From Marinobacterium lacunae (GTDB lineage Bacteria > Pseudomonadota > Gammaproteobacteria > Pseudomonadales > Balneatricaceae): DNA of 64,000 bases. The first letter of the stretch is position 1, and each line of letters opens with the position of its first letter. Both the position numbers and the translations under genes were made by a program. Where the stretch lies: NCBI RefSeq assembly GCF_000705555.1, contig NZ_JMQN01000018.1:1-64000 (forward strand). The letters run 5' to 3'. Shown piece after piece: positions 46,800 to 54,061 of the stretch. Below the pieces are notes generated by a model. That model saw only the letters and a program-made list of their open reading frames with translations. It did no database searches and was not told the origin of the DNA.

Positions 46800-46833
46800 G
46801 TAGCCGTAAAATCGCATCAGCCATACCCCAAAA

Positions 46834-46862
46834 CGAAAAAGACCGCGAGCTAGGTCGCGGTC
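46834..46862 (-). terminator. Rho-independent terminator of the TorF-like porin gene
   Basis: GACCGCGA and TCGCGGTC pair around six bases; on the minus strand TTTTTCG follows. It is 24 bases downstream of the porin stop. Confidence 0.85.
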
Positions 46863-46885
46863 AAACTGACTGTTGAAGGGCGCTA

Positions 46886-47572
46886 TCAGAAGGTGCGTGA
46901 AACGCTCACGACCAGTGCGTTGTCGTTGCGGAACAGGCCTGAATCGGTCTCGTCTTCGCTGTCGATGCTGGTGATCAGGTACGCAGCAGACAGATCAAGC
47001 CCTGCAAAACTGCCGGAGAGGCCGATGGAGTAGTCCTCGTAGTCATCGATATCCACCTTGCCCCAGTAATCGCCGAAGCTGTGACCGGCGTGCAGGTCCA
47101 GACTCATGTCATAGGGCAGCGGGTGGCTGTAGTCCACAGCGAGATACTGACCGGCTTCACCGGTATTGAAGTAGTCGTTGGCATAGCCGTAGGTGATCGA
47201 GGCGTTGCCGTAGTAAAGACTCAGGTTGAGCTGGCCGTAGTCGCCGTCGTAGGCGTCATAACCGGGATAACTGAACCAGGCGTAGTTGACGTCATAGCTC
47301 AGGTCATCGGTGAGTTCGCCACCGTAACCGACGTAGTAATCGATTTCGAGGTTGGCGTCGTCGCCGAAATCCACGTTGCTACCCCAAATACCGGCGTAGA
47401 GTCCGTTATCGAAGGCGACATCCAGACTGCCCTGAATCGCCGGGTCGCCAGCGGTCTGAGAGATGCCGTTGTAACGGTAGTCGTTGGTAAAGCCGATGGT
47501 GCCGGAGGTTTCCGCCGCAAATGCCGGCGCTACCAACAGTGCACTGCAAAGTCCCAGTATGGTTTTATTCAT
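46886..47572 (-). CDS. TorF-family putative outer-membrane porin
   Basis: A 228-residue protein from the ATG at 47572 (AGAAGG upstream). Residues 1-19 form a signal peptide ending APAFA. The mature part matches the Gcw_chp/TorF family: ETSGTIGFTNDYRYNGISQTAGDPA, LDVAFDNGLYAGIWGSNVDF, IDYYVGYGGE, then alternating beta-strand pattern and a C-terminal Phe (VSVSRTF) typical of outer-membrane barrels. TorF is named from TMAO-reductase loci in Shewanella; here it lies between methylamine genes and an Amt gene. Passage of small amines is a guess. Confidence 0.87.
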   Translation of the reverse strand: MNKTILGLCSALLVAPAFAAETSGTIGFTNDYRYNGISQTAGDPAIQGSLDVAFDNGLYAGIWGSNVDFGDDANLEIDYYVGYGGELTDDLSYDVNYAWFSYPGYDAYDGDYGQLNLSLYYGNASITYGYANDYFNTGEAGQYLAVDYSHPLPYDMSLDLHAGHSFGDYWGKVDIDDYEDYSIGLSGSFAGLDLSAAYLITSIDSEDETDSGLFRNDNALVVSVSRTF

Positions 47573-47740
47573 CAGATAGACCTTCTTTCTCAGTTGTAAA
47601 ATCGATTGTTGGGTATACACATTGCCCGGTTTTTGAACGCCTACATCGCGGCCACATGCAGTTTTGGCGCGCAGGCATCACCCGCTGAAGACTACATTCA
47701 GCTAAACCGGGTGTTGTTCCTTGAATGCTGGGTCAGGAGT

Positions 47741-47795
47741 CGGACTCCCCTGGCGAGGGGAGTCCGGCGGGGAAGCGCTGGACGCGTCCCCGCCT
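47741..47795 (-). terminator. Two adjacent GC-rich hairpins after the small membrane gene
   Basis: CGGACTCCCC-TGGCGA-GGGGAGTCCG (47741-47766) is a perfect 10-bp stem. GGCGGGGA ... TCCCCGCC (47767-47795) follows directly, with GCG/CGC continuing inwards after a mismatch. They lie just past the stop of the 54-residue gene at 47802. No T-run follows, so they may be a processing or stability element rather than a plain terminator. Confidence 0.55.
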
Positions 47796-47801
47796 CAGCG
47801 C

Positions 47802-47966
47802 TTATTTGTGCTTATCGAAAGCATCACGCTCGTGTTTCATGATCGACAGGTTCAGGTAGAGGTACACCCCTACGGCAGCTGCCAGGCTGATCGCAATACC
47901 CAGAGGGCTGTCAGCAAAGGTGAATACCGCTGCTGCGCCTTCCCACGTGGTGATCGGACTACTCAT
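47802..47966 (-). CDS. Small membrane protein downstream of the divergent Amt gene
   Basis: A 54-residue open frame on the minus strand. The ribosome site AGGAG lies 6 bases before the ATG at 47966 and TAA ends it at 47802. The N-terminus MSSPITTWEGAAAV is followed by a single hydrophobic helix at about 19-40 (SPLGIAISLAAAVGVYLYL) and a charged tail KHERDAFDKHK. It lies 96 bases after the Amt stop in the same direction. Good start signals, the membrane helix and the tight hairpins after the stop suggest a real gene. Role unknown; a partner or regulator of the channel is possible. Confidence 0.8.
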   Translation of the reverse strand: MSSPITTWEGAAAVFTFADSPLGIAISLAAAVGVYLYLNLSIMKHERDAFDKHK

Positions 47967-48062
47967 AGGTCACTCCTGTTTCTCTTCAAAAGAATCGTTC
48001 ATGTTCTGATATCCCCCCTGCCCTATGCGCTGCACTGTGCGACAGAGGGGTTTCCTGGTGTC

Positions 48063-49391
48063 TCAGACCAACTGCTTTTCCTGACCCGGTTCCAGTGTGT
48101 TCTCGACCACGACATGGGCCGGCACAGTCTCCGGATAGGGCTTGGCCGGAATTTCGACCAGATCAAGGCCCAGCGCTTCGACATGCGGCGGCACACGCAG
48201 CATGTTCATCTTCTTCAGTACAAAGGAGATACCCCAGCCCGGTATGAAGCCGGTCAGCGCCATGATGACGGCACCGAGCAACTGGCCGCTGAAGGAGATC
48301 TCAGGCAGATCGCCAACGTTCGGATAGCCGGAGCAGAACACGCCGACCAGCACCACACCGTAGAAACCGCAGAAGGCGTGCACAGCAACCGCACCCACGG
48401 CATCGTCAACGCCGAGCTTGTCGACCAGACGGCCGATGAACGGCATCAGTGCGCCACCGCTGGCGGCCAGTACGAAGGCCAGACCCGGGTAGTAGAGATC
48501 AAGACCTGCGGCAACGGAGATGATGCCGCCGAGGCCTCCAGACATGGTCCAGAACGGCTCGCGAGAGGTCATGTAGGCACCGAGCACGCCGCCGGCGAAG
48601 CCCATCAGTGTGTTGAAGGCAAAGGCGGACAGGTTTGTTGGGTTACCGTAGATCGTGGTCCAGCCGGTATCGCCGCCGTTAAAGATGATGCAACCACCGA
48701 GGAAGCCAAAGAATCCGACGATGATCATCATCAGACCGATCAGCGACATCGGCAGGTTGTGCGGTGGAATGTACATCGCCACGCCATCCTTGAACTTGCC
48801 GACACGGGCGCCGAGGTTCATCAGCACGCCAAGGGCGAAGAAACCGGCCACCGCATGCACCACGCCGGAGGCGCCCACATCGTGGTAGCCCAGCTTGGTC
48901 AGCAGCCAGCCAGACGGATGCCAGCCCCAGGCGCCGGCCAGAATCCACACGGCGGAGCCAAGAATCGCGGCCAGAATAAGGAAAGCGCTGAGGCGGATAC
49001 GCTCGATCACTGCACCGGAGAGAATCGAGCCGGTGGTAGCGCCAAACAGGGCAAAGGCGGCGAAGAATATACCGGTCCCCATATCCTGAATATCAGGGCC
49101 CATGCTCTGGCTCCACGGCAGTGCCGCCGAGGCATCGATCGGGATCAGACCGTTCGGGAAGGCGTTGTAGATCCACCATCCGAAGAAATAGAAGGTGGGG
49201 ATGATCACCGACAGGGTCAGGATGTTTTTCATACCTGAGGTCAGTGCGTTCTTGACGCGCGAAGCGCCAATTTCATAGGCCAGGAAGCCCGCGTGGATCA
49301 TGAACATGATGGCGGTACACCACCAGTAGAACACTTCGACATTCATCGACTGATGCATCTCGAAGGTGCTTTGCAATGTTTCAACACTCAT
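48063..49391 (-). CDS. Divergent Amt-family ammonium/methylammonium transporter
   Basis: A 442-residue channel with about 11 helices. The twin pore histidines are in SGVVHAVAGF and VAVHAFCGF. It differs from the amtB product at 27090-28352: the N-terminus is longer, FFGWWIYNAF replaces the usual loop, and the C-terminal tail of about 55 residues (VPPHVEALGLDLVEIP onwards) is extended. The start ATG has GAGG upstream. It adjoins the methylamine cluster, is preceded by a sigma-54 promoter and is followed by a small membrane gene. Methylammonium uptake is an attractive but untested role. Confidence 0.9.
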   Translation of the reverse strand: MSVETLQSTFEMHQSMNVEVFYWWCTAIMFMIHAGFLAYEIGASRVKNALTSGMKNILTLSVIIPTFYFFGWWIYNAFPNGLIPIDASAALPWSQSMGPDIQDMGTGIFFAAFALFGATTGSILSGAVIERIRLSAFLILAAILGSAVWILAGAWGWHPSGWLLTKLGYHDVGASGVVHAVAGFFALGVLMNLGARVGKFKDGVAMYIPPHNLPMSLIGLMMIIVGFFGFLGGCIIFNGGDTGWTTIYGNPTNLSAFAFNTLMGFAGGVLGAYMTSREPFWTMSGGLGGIISVAAGLDLYYPGLAFVLAASGGALMPFIGRLVDKLGVDDAVGAVAVHAFCGFYGVVLVGVFCSGYPNVGDLPEISFSGQLLGAVIMALTGFIPGWGISFVLKKMNMLRVPPHVEALGLDLVEIPAKPYPETVPAHVVVENTLEPGQEKQLV

Positions 49392-49524
49392 CGGCTTATC
49401 CTCATTAGTGCACGCATTTCTAAAGTTTTATGTAACGCTTGGGCCGCCCCTTGAACCTCGTTGGAAGTGCAATGGATAAAGCCCTTTTCTTATAACCTTT
49501 AAGAAATTTATTTTCTTTTTGAGA

Positions 49525-49543
49525 AAGCAACCGCTATGCCAAA
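49525..49543 (-). promoter_or_regulatory. Sigma-54 promoter of the divergent amt gene
   Basis: On the minus strand: TTTGGCATAGCGGTTGCTT, GG at 49540-49539 and GC at 49528-49527, ten bases between. Expected start is near 49515, giving a leader of about 124 bases. Confidence 0.88.
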
Positions 49544-49673
49544 ACGTGCATTCCTGTGCACAATTTGTTCTGCCATGTGCACTATCCAGCTGTTTTTTAA
49601 ACACTTTTAATCAAGCGCAAATAGGGCTGTGTAAAACCATTGGGCAGACAGGGGTATCGGTCGTGAGGCAGGT

Positions 49674-49695
49674 GCCCGAATACGGGCGTTTTTTT
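49674..49695 (+). terminator. Orphan plus-strand rho-independent terminator
   Basis: GCCCG-AATA-CGGGC followed by G and seven T. No plus-strand protein gene precedes it, because the upstream amt gene runs the other way. It may end a small RNA. Confidence 0.6.
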
Positions 49696-49763
49696 GATCG
49701 AAGATTGCACACTTATTGATCACAGCGCGCTTAAAACTCGCATAAAAAGTGCGTTCTAGAGGG

Positions 49764-49795
49764 GCGATCGGGGGCGTTGCCACGCCCTCGATCGC
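49764..49795 (-). terminator. Hairpin after the SDR gene
   Basis: GCGATCGGGGGCGT pairs with ACGCCCTCGATCGC over 14 positions with one G-T pair, loop TGCC. It lies 8 bases past the SDR stop; a weak T-run appears further along the minus strand. Confidence 0.65.
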
Positions 49796-49803
49796 GGCAG
49801 GTT

Positions 49804-50574
49804 TCAGCCCACCGCTTCCAGCGATTCGGGCAGGATCTGACCACCGTCCACCACCAACGTTTGACCGGTGATGTACGCAGCCTCGATCGATGCAAAAAAC
49901 GCCGCCGCTTCGCCGATATCCTCCACACGTCCAAGACGCTTGAGCGGAATCGATGCGGCCATCTGGCTGAGGTAGCCATCCCCCATCCCCTCAAGCCCTT
50001 CGGTGATGATATTGCCCGGCATCACCGCATTCACGGTAACGCCGTACTTGGCCATCTCGATAGCGGCGGTGCGCACAAACCCCAACTGCCCCGCCTTACT
50101 GGCACCGTAATGGGACCAGCCGGGAAAGCCGGTGACGGGGCCGGTGATCGACGAGGTCACCACAATCCGACCGGCAGCGCTCTCCTTAAGCGCGGGAATC
50201 GCCGCCTGAACGGTGTTGAACATCCCCTTGAGGTTGGTATTGAGTACCAGATCCCAATCCGCCTCGGTCATAGTTTCCAGATCCGCCGAGGGGAAGATAC
50301 CGGCGTTGGCGCAGAGCACATCGAGCCCGCCATAGGCGGCTTTCACTCGCTCGACGGCGGCCTTCAGCGAAGCGCGGTCTGTGACATCGGCGTTTATCGC
50401 CATCGCCTCGCCGCCCTCCGCCACGATGGCGGCCACCGCCTGCTCCGCGGCCTGAATATGGCGTGCCACCACGGCAACCTTGTAGCCCTTGGCGGCCAGC
50501 ACGCGTGCGATGCCCAGACCGATCCCCTTACTGGCACCGGTTACCATGGCGATACGTTGAGTTGTGTCTGTCAT
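49804..50574 (-). CDS. Short-chain dehydrogenase/reductase (FabG-like)
   Basis: A 256-residue classical SDR. TGASKGIGLGIARVLA binds NAD(P), NAG is CANAGIF, catalytic Ser lies in VTSSITG and YxxxK is YGASK. The C-terminus ITGQTLVVDGGQILPES is FabG-like. AGGAG precedes the ATG, which lies 4 bases after the aminotransferase stop. In this operon it could reduce or oxidise the aldehyde made by the phospho-lyase (inference). Fatty-acid synthesis is less likely given the neighbours. Confidence 0.88.
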   Translation of the reverse strand: MTDTTQRIAMVTGASKGIGLGIARVLAAKGYKVAVVARHIQAAEQAVAAIVAEGGEAMAINADVTDRASLKAAVERVKAAYGGLDVLCANAGIFPSADLETMTEADWDLVLNTNLKGMFNTVQAAIPALKESAAGRIVVTSSITGPVTGFPGWSHYGASKAGQLGFVRTAAIEMAKYGVTVNAVMPGNIITEGLEGMGDGYLSQMAASIPLKRLGRVEDIGEAAAFFASIEAAYITGQTLVVDGGQILPESLEAVG

Positions 50575-50578
50575 TGGT

Positions 50579-51922
50579 TTATCTCCTGATCAGATCCTGC
50601 GCCATCACCTGCTCGAGAGCATCGAGCAAGTGCTGCGCATGGTCATGGTTAAAACAAAGAGGGGGACGAATCTTGAGTACATTGCCGTAACGCCCGGCTG
50701 CACCGATCAGCACGCCGCGCTGCCTGAGCCCATTGACAATGCGGCTGCACAGCACACTGTCGGGCCGTGTGGGATCCTCGCTTGATACGATATCCACACC
50801 GATAAACAGCCCCGCGCCACGCACATGCGAAAGCGGCTCGTAGTGCTCAGCCAGCCCCTGCAAGCCCTGCTTGAGCCGGTTTCCGGTACTCAGGGCATTG
50901 GCCTGCAACGCCTCCTCGTCGAGTGTATCGAGCACGGCCTGAGCGGCCGCCACCGCCACCGACGAGCCACCAAAGGTGTTGAAGTATCCCGAGACTTCGG
51001 CAAGCTCGGCCAGCAACGTCTCGTCCGCTGCCAATGCCGCCACCGGATAGCCGTTACCCATGGGCTTGCCGAACGTCACGATATCGGGCGACAGCTGGTG
51101 TCTGTCAAAGCCCCAGAGGTTGCTACCGGTACGGCCAAAGCCGGGCTGCACCTCGTCGGCAATCAACAGGCCACCGGCACGCTGTACGCGTGCCGCCGCA
51201 GCCTTCAGCATGCCCGGTGGGTCGGCATAAACCCCATCGCTGGAGAAGATCGAATCCACCAGAAACGCCGCGCAGCCGTATCCGTCGCGTTGCAGCTGCG
51301 CGATGGCGGCCTCGACCTGTTGATCGAGATAGGCCGAGGCATCGATGCCTTCAGTGTTCAGCGGCTCCAGATCGATGCAGGCGACATAGGCCGGCACCTG
51401 CCCCCGTTTAAGCGAGGAGGGGGATACATCGGTCACCGCCTGAGTGTTGCCATGGTAAGCCGCCGCCGAGACGATAACGCCCTGCTGTCCCGTATGCAGT
51501 CGCGCAAGGCGCAGCGCCAGATCATTCGCCTCGCTGCCGGTACACGTCATCACCAAACGCCCCTGCTTAAGCGGCAGCGTCGAGAGCAGCTGCTGCGCAT
51601 ACCGGTGCAGCGCATCGTCCAGATAGCGTGTATGGATGTTGAGCTGGCTCATCTGGGCGGTTACCGCATCCATTACCCGGGGGTGACAATGACCGAGCAC
51701 GGGCACGTTGTTATAGGCATCCAGATACCGCTTTCCTGCGCTGTCATAGAGCCAGACGCCCTCCCCTTTCACCAGTTGCAGGGGCTCGTCGTAGAACAGC
51801 ATGGCCGTGGGGCCGACCAGGTGCCGCCGCTGTTCGATCAGACGGTTGAGCCGCGCGTCGGTCGAGCCCGAACGGCTGAAATCGAACGCGTTCTGATCAA
51901 GTATCGCGCGCCAATCAGACAT
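50579..51922 (-). CDS. Class III PLP aminotransferase-family phospho-lyase (AGXT2L-like)
   Basis: A 447-residue fold-type I PLP enzyme from the ATG at 51922 (AGGAGAG upstream). The cofactor-binding Asp is in LIADEVQPGFGRTG, and the PLP lysine lies in FGKPMGNGYPVAAL. YLDAYNNVPVLGHCHP at the N-terminus resembles the AGXT2L1/AGXT2L2 group, which are ethanolamine-phosphate and 5-phosphohydroxylysine phospho-lyases. It overlaps the upstream kinase gene by 8 bases. Kinase plus phospho-lyase is the known pairing for these substrates. An ordinary omega-aminotransferase cannot be excluded. Confidence 0.86.
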   Translation of the reverse strand: MSDWRAILDQNAFDFSRSGSTDARLNRLIEQRRHLVGPTAMLFYDEPLQLVKGEGVWLYDSAGKRYLDAYNNVPVLGHCHPRVMDAVTAQMSQLNIHTRYLDDALHRYAQQLLSTLPLKQGRLVMTCTGSEANDLALRLARLHTGQQGVIVSAAAYHGNTQAVTDVSPSSLKRGQVPAYVACIDLEPLNTEGIDASAYLDQQVEAAIAQLQRDGYGCAAFLVDSIFSSDGVYADPPGMLKAAAARVQRAGGLLIADEVQPGFGRTGSNLWGFDRHQLSPDIVTFGKPMGNGYPVAALAADETLLAELAEVSGYFNTFGGSSVAVAAAQAVLDTLDEEALQANALSTGNRLKQGLQGLAEHYEPLSHVRGAGLFIGVDIVSSEDPTRPDSVLCSRIVNGLRQRGVLIGAAGRYGNVLKIRPPLCFNHDHAQHLLDALEQVMAQDLIRR

Positions 51923-52916
51923 CGCCTCTCTCCTGTTCAGCATTGAGATACCGCTGCGCCAGCTCTACCGTGCCGGCGGTGTATCCATCGCCATAAAGCC
52001 GATAGGTATCGCTCTCGGAATGTTTGGCCAACCAGGCGGTGAGCATGATGCGACGGATCATGACGAAGGTATCGAGCATCGCCTCATCCTCGTCGCTAAA
52101 GGGGGCGCAGCTTCGATACCCCTTCATCCACGCCTGTTGCAGCGCCGGTATCGACCGGTCCAGTTCGACGAAACTGATCGCAGTGGCGAAGTCATAACCG
52201 AACCAGCTGATGCCGCAGTCATCGAAGTCGATCACGGTCAGTCGCTCGCCCGATACCAGCAGGTTGGCCAGTCGCAGGTCGGCATGCACCAGCCCGAACC
52301 GCTCTGCACCCTGTCCGTAACCGGCGATGCGCAGGTGAATGCTGTCGATGGCCCGGGCGATCAGGTGTTCCCCCTGCCGATCCAGACCCTCGGCTTCGCG
52401 CCAGTCACCCCAGTGCGCCTCACTCGATAGCATGGTGTGCAGGTTCCACTCCTTGCGCACAAAGCCCTCAGGCCGAATCCACTCACGGCTGTGCTGGTGA
52501 AGCGTAGCGGTCACCCGGCCGAGTTTTTCAAACCAACCGGGCAGACTCTCGCCCACATCCGGCTCCTGCCCCGGGGCATACTCGAACGCCACAACCCAAA
52601 AGGGTTGCCCCTGTACGGCTATCTCGAGCAGTGTACCCGACTCGCCCGGCACCACCGCAGGCGTGTGCACCGCCTGCGAGGCTCTCAACCCCTCGATCCA
52701 GCAAAGCTCCGATTCGATCTCGGCCCGGGTGTGGTAGTCCGGCCGGTGCAGGCGCAGCACCAGCAGAGGCTCCCCGCCCGGAGATACCGCGCGATAGGTG
52801 ATGTTTTCAGAGACGGTCAGCAGTTCAACCTGCGACCCTTCGGGCAGCGACCAGCAGGCAAGGCGCTCTTGCAGTTGCTGCCGGATCGTTTCGACAAGTG
52901 ATTCGGTATAGAGCAT
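51915..52916 (-). CDS. Aminoglycoside-phosphotransferase-fold small-molecule kinase
   Basis: A 333-residue kinase of the APH/ChoK fold, close in layout to hydroxylysine kinase (AGPHD1) and homoserine kinase II. The catalytic loop is LVHADLRLANLLV and the metal-binding Asp is in VIDFDDCGISWFGYDFA. It phosphorylates a hydroxyl group on an amino compound. Overlap with the AGXT2L-like gene suggests its product, for example phosphoethanolamine or phosphohydroxylysine, is the next enzyme's substrate. It is divergent from an EutR-like regulator gene. Confidence 0.87.
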   Translation of the reverse strand: MLYTESLVETIRQQLQERLACWSLPEGSQVELLTVSENITYRAVSPGGEPLLVLRLHRPDYHTRAEIESELCWIEGLRASQAVHTPAVVPGESGTLLEIAVQGQPFWVVAFEYAPGQEPDVGESLPGWFEKLGRVTATLHQHSREWIRPEGFVRKEWNLHTMLSSEAHWGDWREAEGLDRQGEHLIARAIDSIHLRIAGYGQGAERFGLVHADLRLANLLVSGERLTVIDFDDCGISWFGYDFATAISFVELDRSIPALQQAWMKGYRSCAPFSDEDEAMLDTFVMIRRIMLTAWLAKHSESDTYRLYGDGYTAGTVELAQRYLNAEQERGDV

Positions 52917-53032
52917 GACATCTCCTGACGCTCAATCGCTGACGGGCACCGCTGCCCTTCTGGAATGGATATTGCTGAAATCAGCCTACTCCGGGCGAAT
53001 TCGCCCCCGTTATCGAAAACAGGCAAAGGTTG

Positions 53033-54061
53033 ATGAGCAGTTCGAACATCGCCGCACGGCAGAGCACAGCACGCCTCCCGCAGCCGGACAGCGCGCCTGC
53101 ATGCGCAGGTATTCAGGGAGAGAGCACAGACCGGCACGAACCAATTCGGTGCACTCAGGTGTCGGATGACATCAATGAGCAGGCGGTAGGGATTACCGAC
53201 TGGGAGCAGGAGTATGACCAGATCAGCGCCGGTCGCTTTCACGGTTCCATCGAGGAGTGCCGCATCGGCGCGCTGCAGGTTTTCCGCGAACACACCAGTC
53301 AGGCGCTGTATCAGCAGTGCGAGGTGTGGGCCGGTGCGGTCTGGGTTGGCATTCCGGTGATACGCGAGGATTTCCGCATCAATGGTCAGGCTGTGGAGGC
53401 CTGCGATCTAATGTGGCGCCGGGGGCGTGATCCGTTCGAGCTGGTTACACCCGAAGGTTCCAACATTCTCAGTGTCGCGGTGCATGAAGCGGTGCTTGAG
53501 CACCATGCGCAGACTCAGGGCATCGCCATCACCCTGCCCGAGGCCGGTTGTTGCCCCCGCATTCAGGCAGACCCGGAGACGATTCGCGAGATGGGTCTGC
53601 TGATCAACAAGGTGGTATCAGCCAAACCCGGCAGTATCGACCGCGGTATTCACGAGGATCTGGTGATCATGATGCTGCTGGATCAGCTTGGGGATGTACG
53701 CCTCAACAACCAGCTGCCGCCCAGTTATGCCCATCGGCGGGCGGTGGTGGATAGAGTGCGCGACTATGTACTGGAGGTGGGCGCGCTGCCGGTGACACTC
53801 GATGAGCTGTGTCAGGTGGCCTGTGTCAGCCGGCGCACGCTGCAGTACAGTTTCGACAGCATCCTCGGCATCAGCCCGAAACATTTCCTGCGCACCGGTC
53901 GGCTCAACCGTGTCAGGCGGCTGCTCAGCTCACAGGAAGCAGGCTCGGTATCCGATGCGGCGGCTCACTATGGTTTCTACCATCTGAGCCAGTTCGCCAC
54001 CGATTACAAGCGTCTGTTCGGGGAGCTACCCTCACAGACGCTCAAGCGGCACGCCGGTTAG
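53033..54061 (+). CDS. AraC-family regulator, EutR-like
   Basis: About 342 residues. The start is uncertain: a TTG/ATG pair at 53030/53033 follows AAAGG, but the first 45 residues look non-conserved and a GTG at 53159 would give a protein starting near VSDDINEQAVGITDW. The body WEQEYDQISAGRFHGSIEECRIG resembles the EutR ethanolamine regulator group. The C-terminal DNA-binding part has LDELCQVACVSRRTLQYSFDS and YGFYHLSQFATDYKRLFGE. It is divergent from the kinase/phospho-lyase/SDR operon and probably controls it. Its stop overlaps the convergent tdm stop. Confidence 0.86.
   Translation: MSSSNIAARQSTARLPQPDSAPACAGIQGESTDRHEPIRCTQVSDDINEQAVGITDWEQEYDQISAGRFHGSIEECRIGALQVFREHTSQALYQQCEVWAGAVWVGIPVIREDFRINGQAVEACDLMWRRGRDPFELVTPEGSNILSVAVHEAVLEHHAQTQGIAITLPEAGCCPRIQADPETIREMGLLINKVVSAKPGSIDRGIHEDLVIMMLLDQLGDVRLNNQLPPSYAHRRAVVDRVRDYVLEVGALPVTLDELCQVACVSRRTLQYSFDSILGISPKHFLRTGRLNRVRRLLSSQEAGSVSDAAAHYGFYHLSQFATDYKRLFGELPSQTLKRHAG

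Larger units (their letters stand above)
49392..49803. other. Intergenic region upstream of the divergent amt gene
   Basis: About 410 bases. It holds the sigma-54 promoter (49525-49543), several TGTGCAC-like words (about 49553-49585), a plus-strand terminator without a matching gene (49674-49695) and the hairpin after the SDR gene (49764-49795). Confidence 0.55.

Noticed and set aside
47721-49238. 505-codon plus-strand frame opposite the divergent amt gene
   Set aside because: Antisense shadow of a clear 11-helix Amt channel and of the small membrane gene; low-complexity His/Glu/Gly-rich translation.
49553-49585. NtrC binding sites (repeated TGTGCAC words) near the divergent amt promoter
   Set aside because: The GCAC and GTGC halves do not have the seven-base spacing of known NtrC sites.
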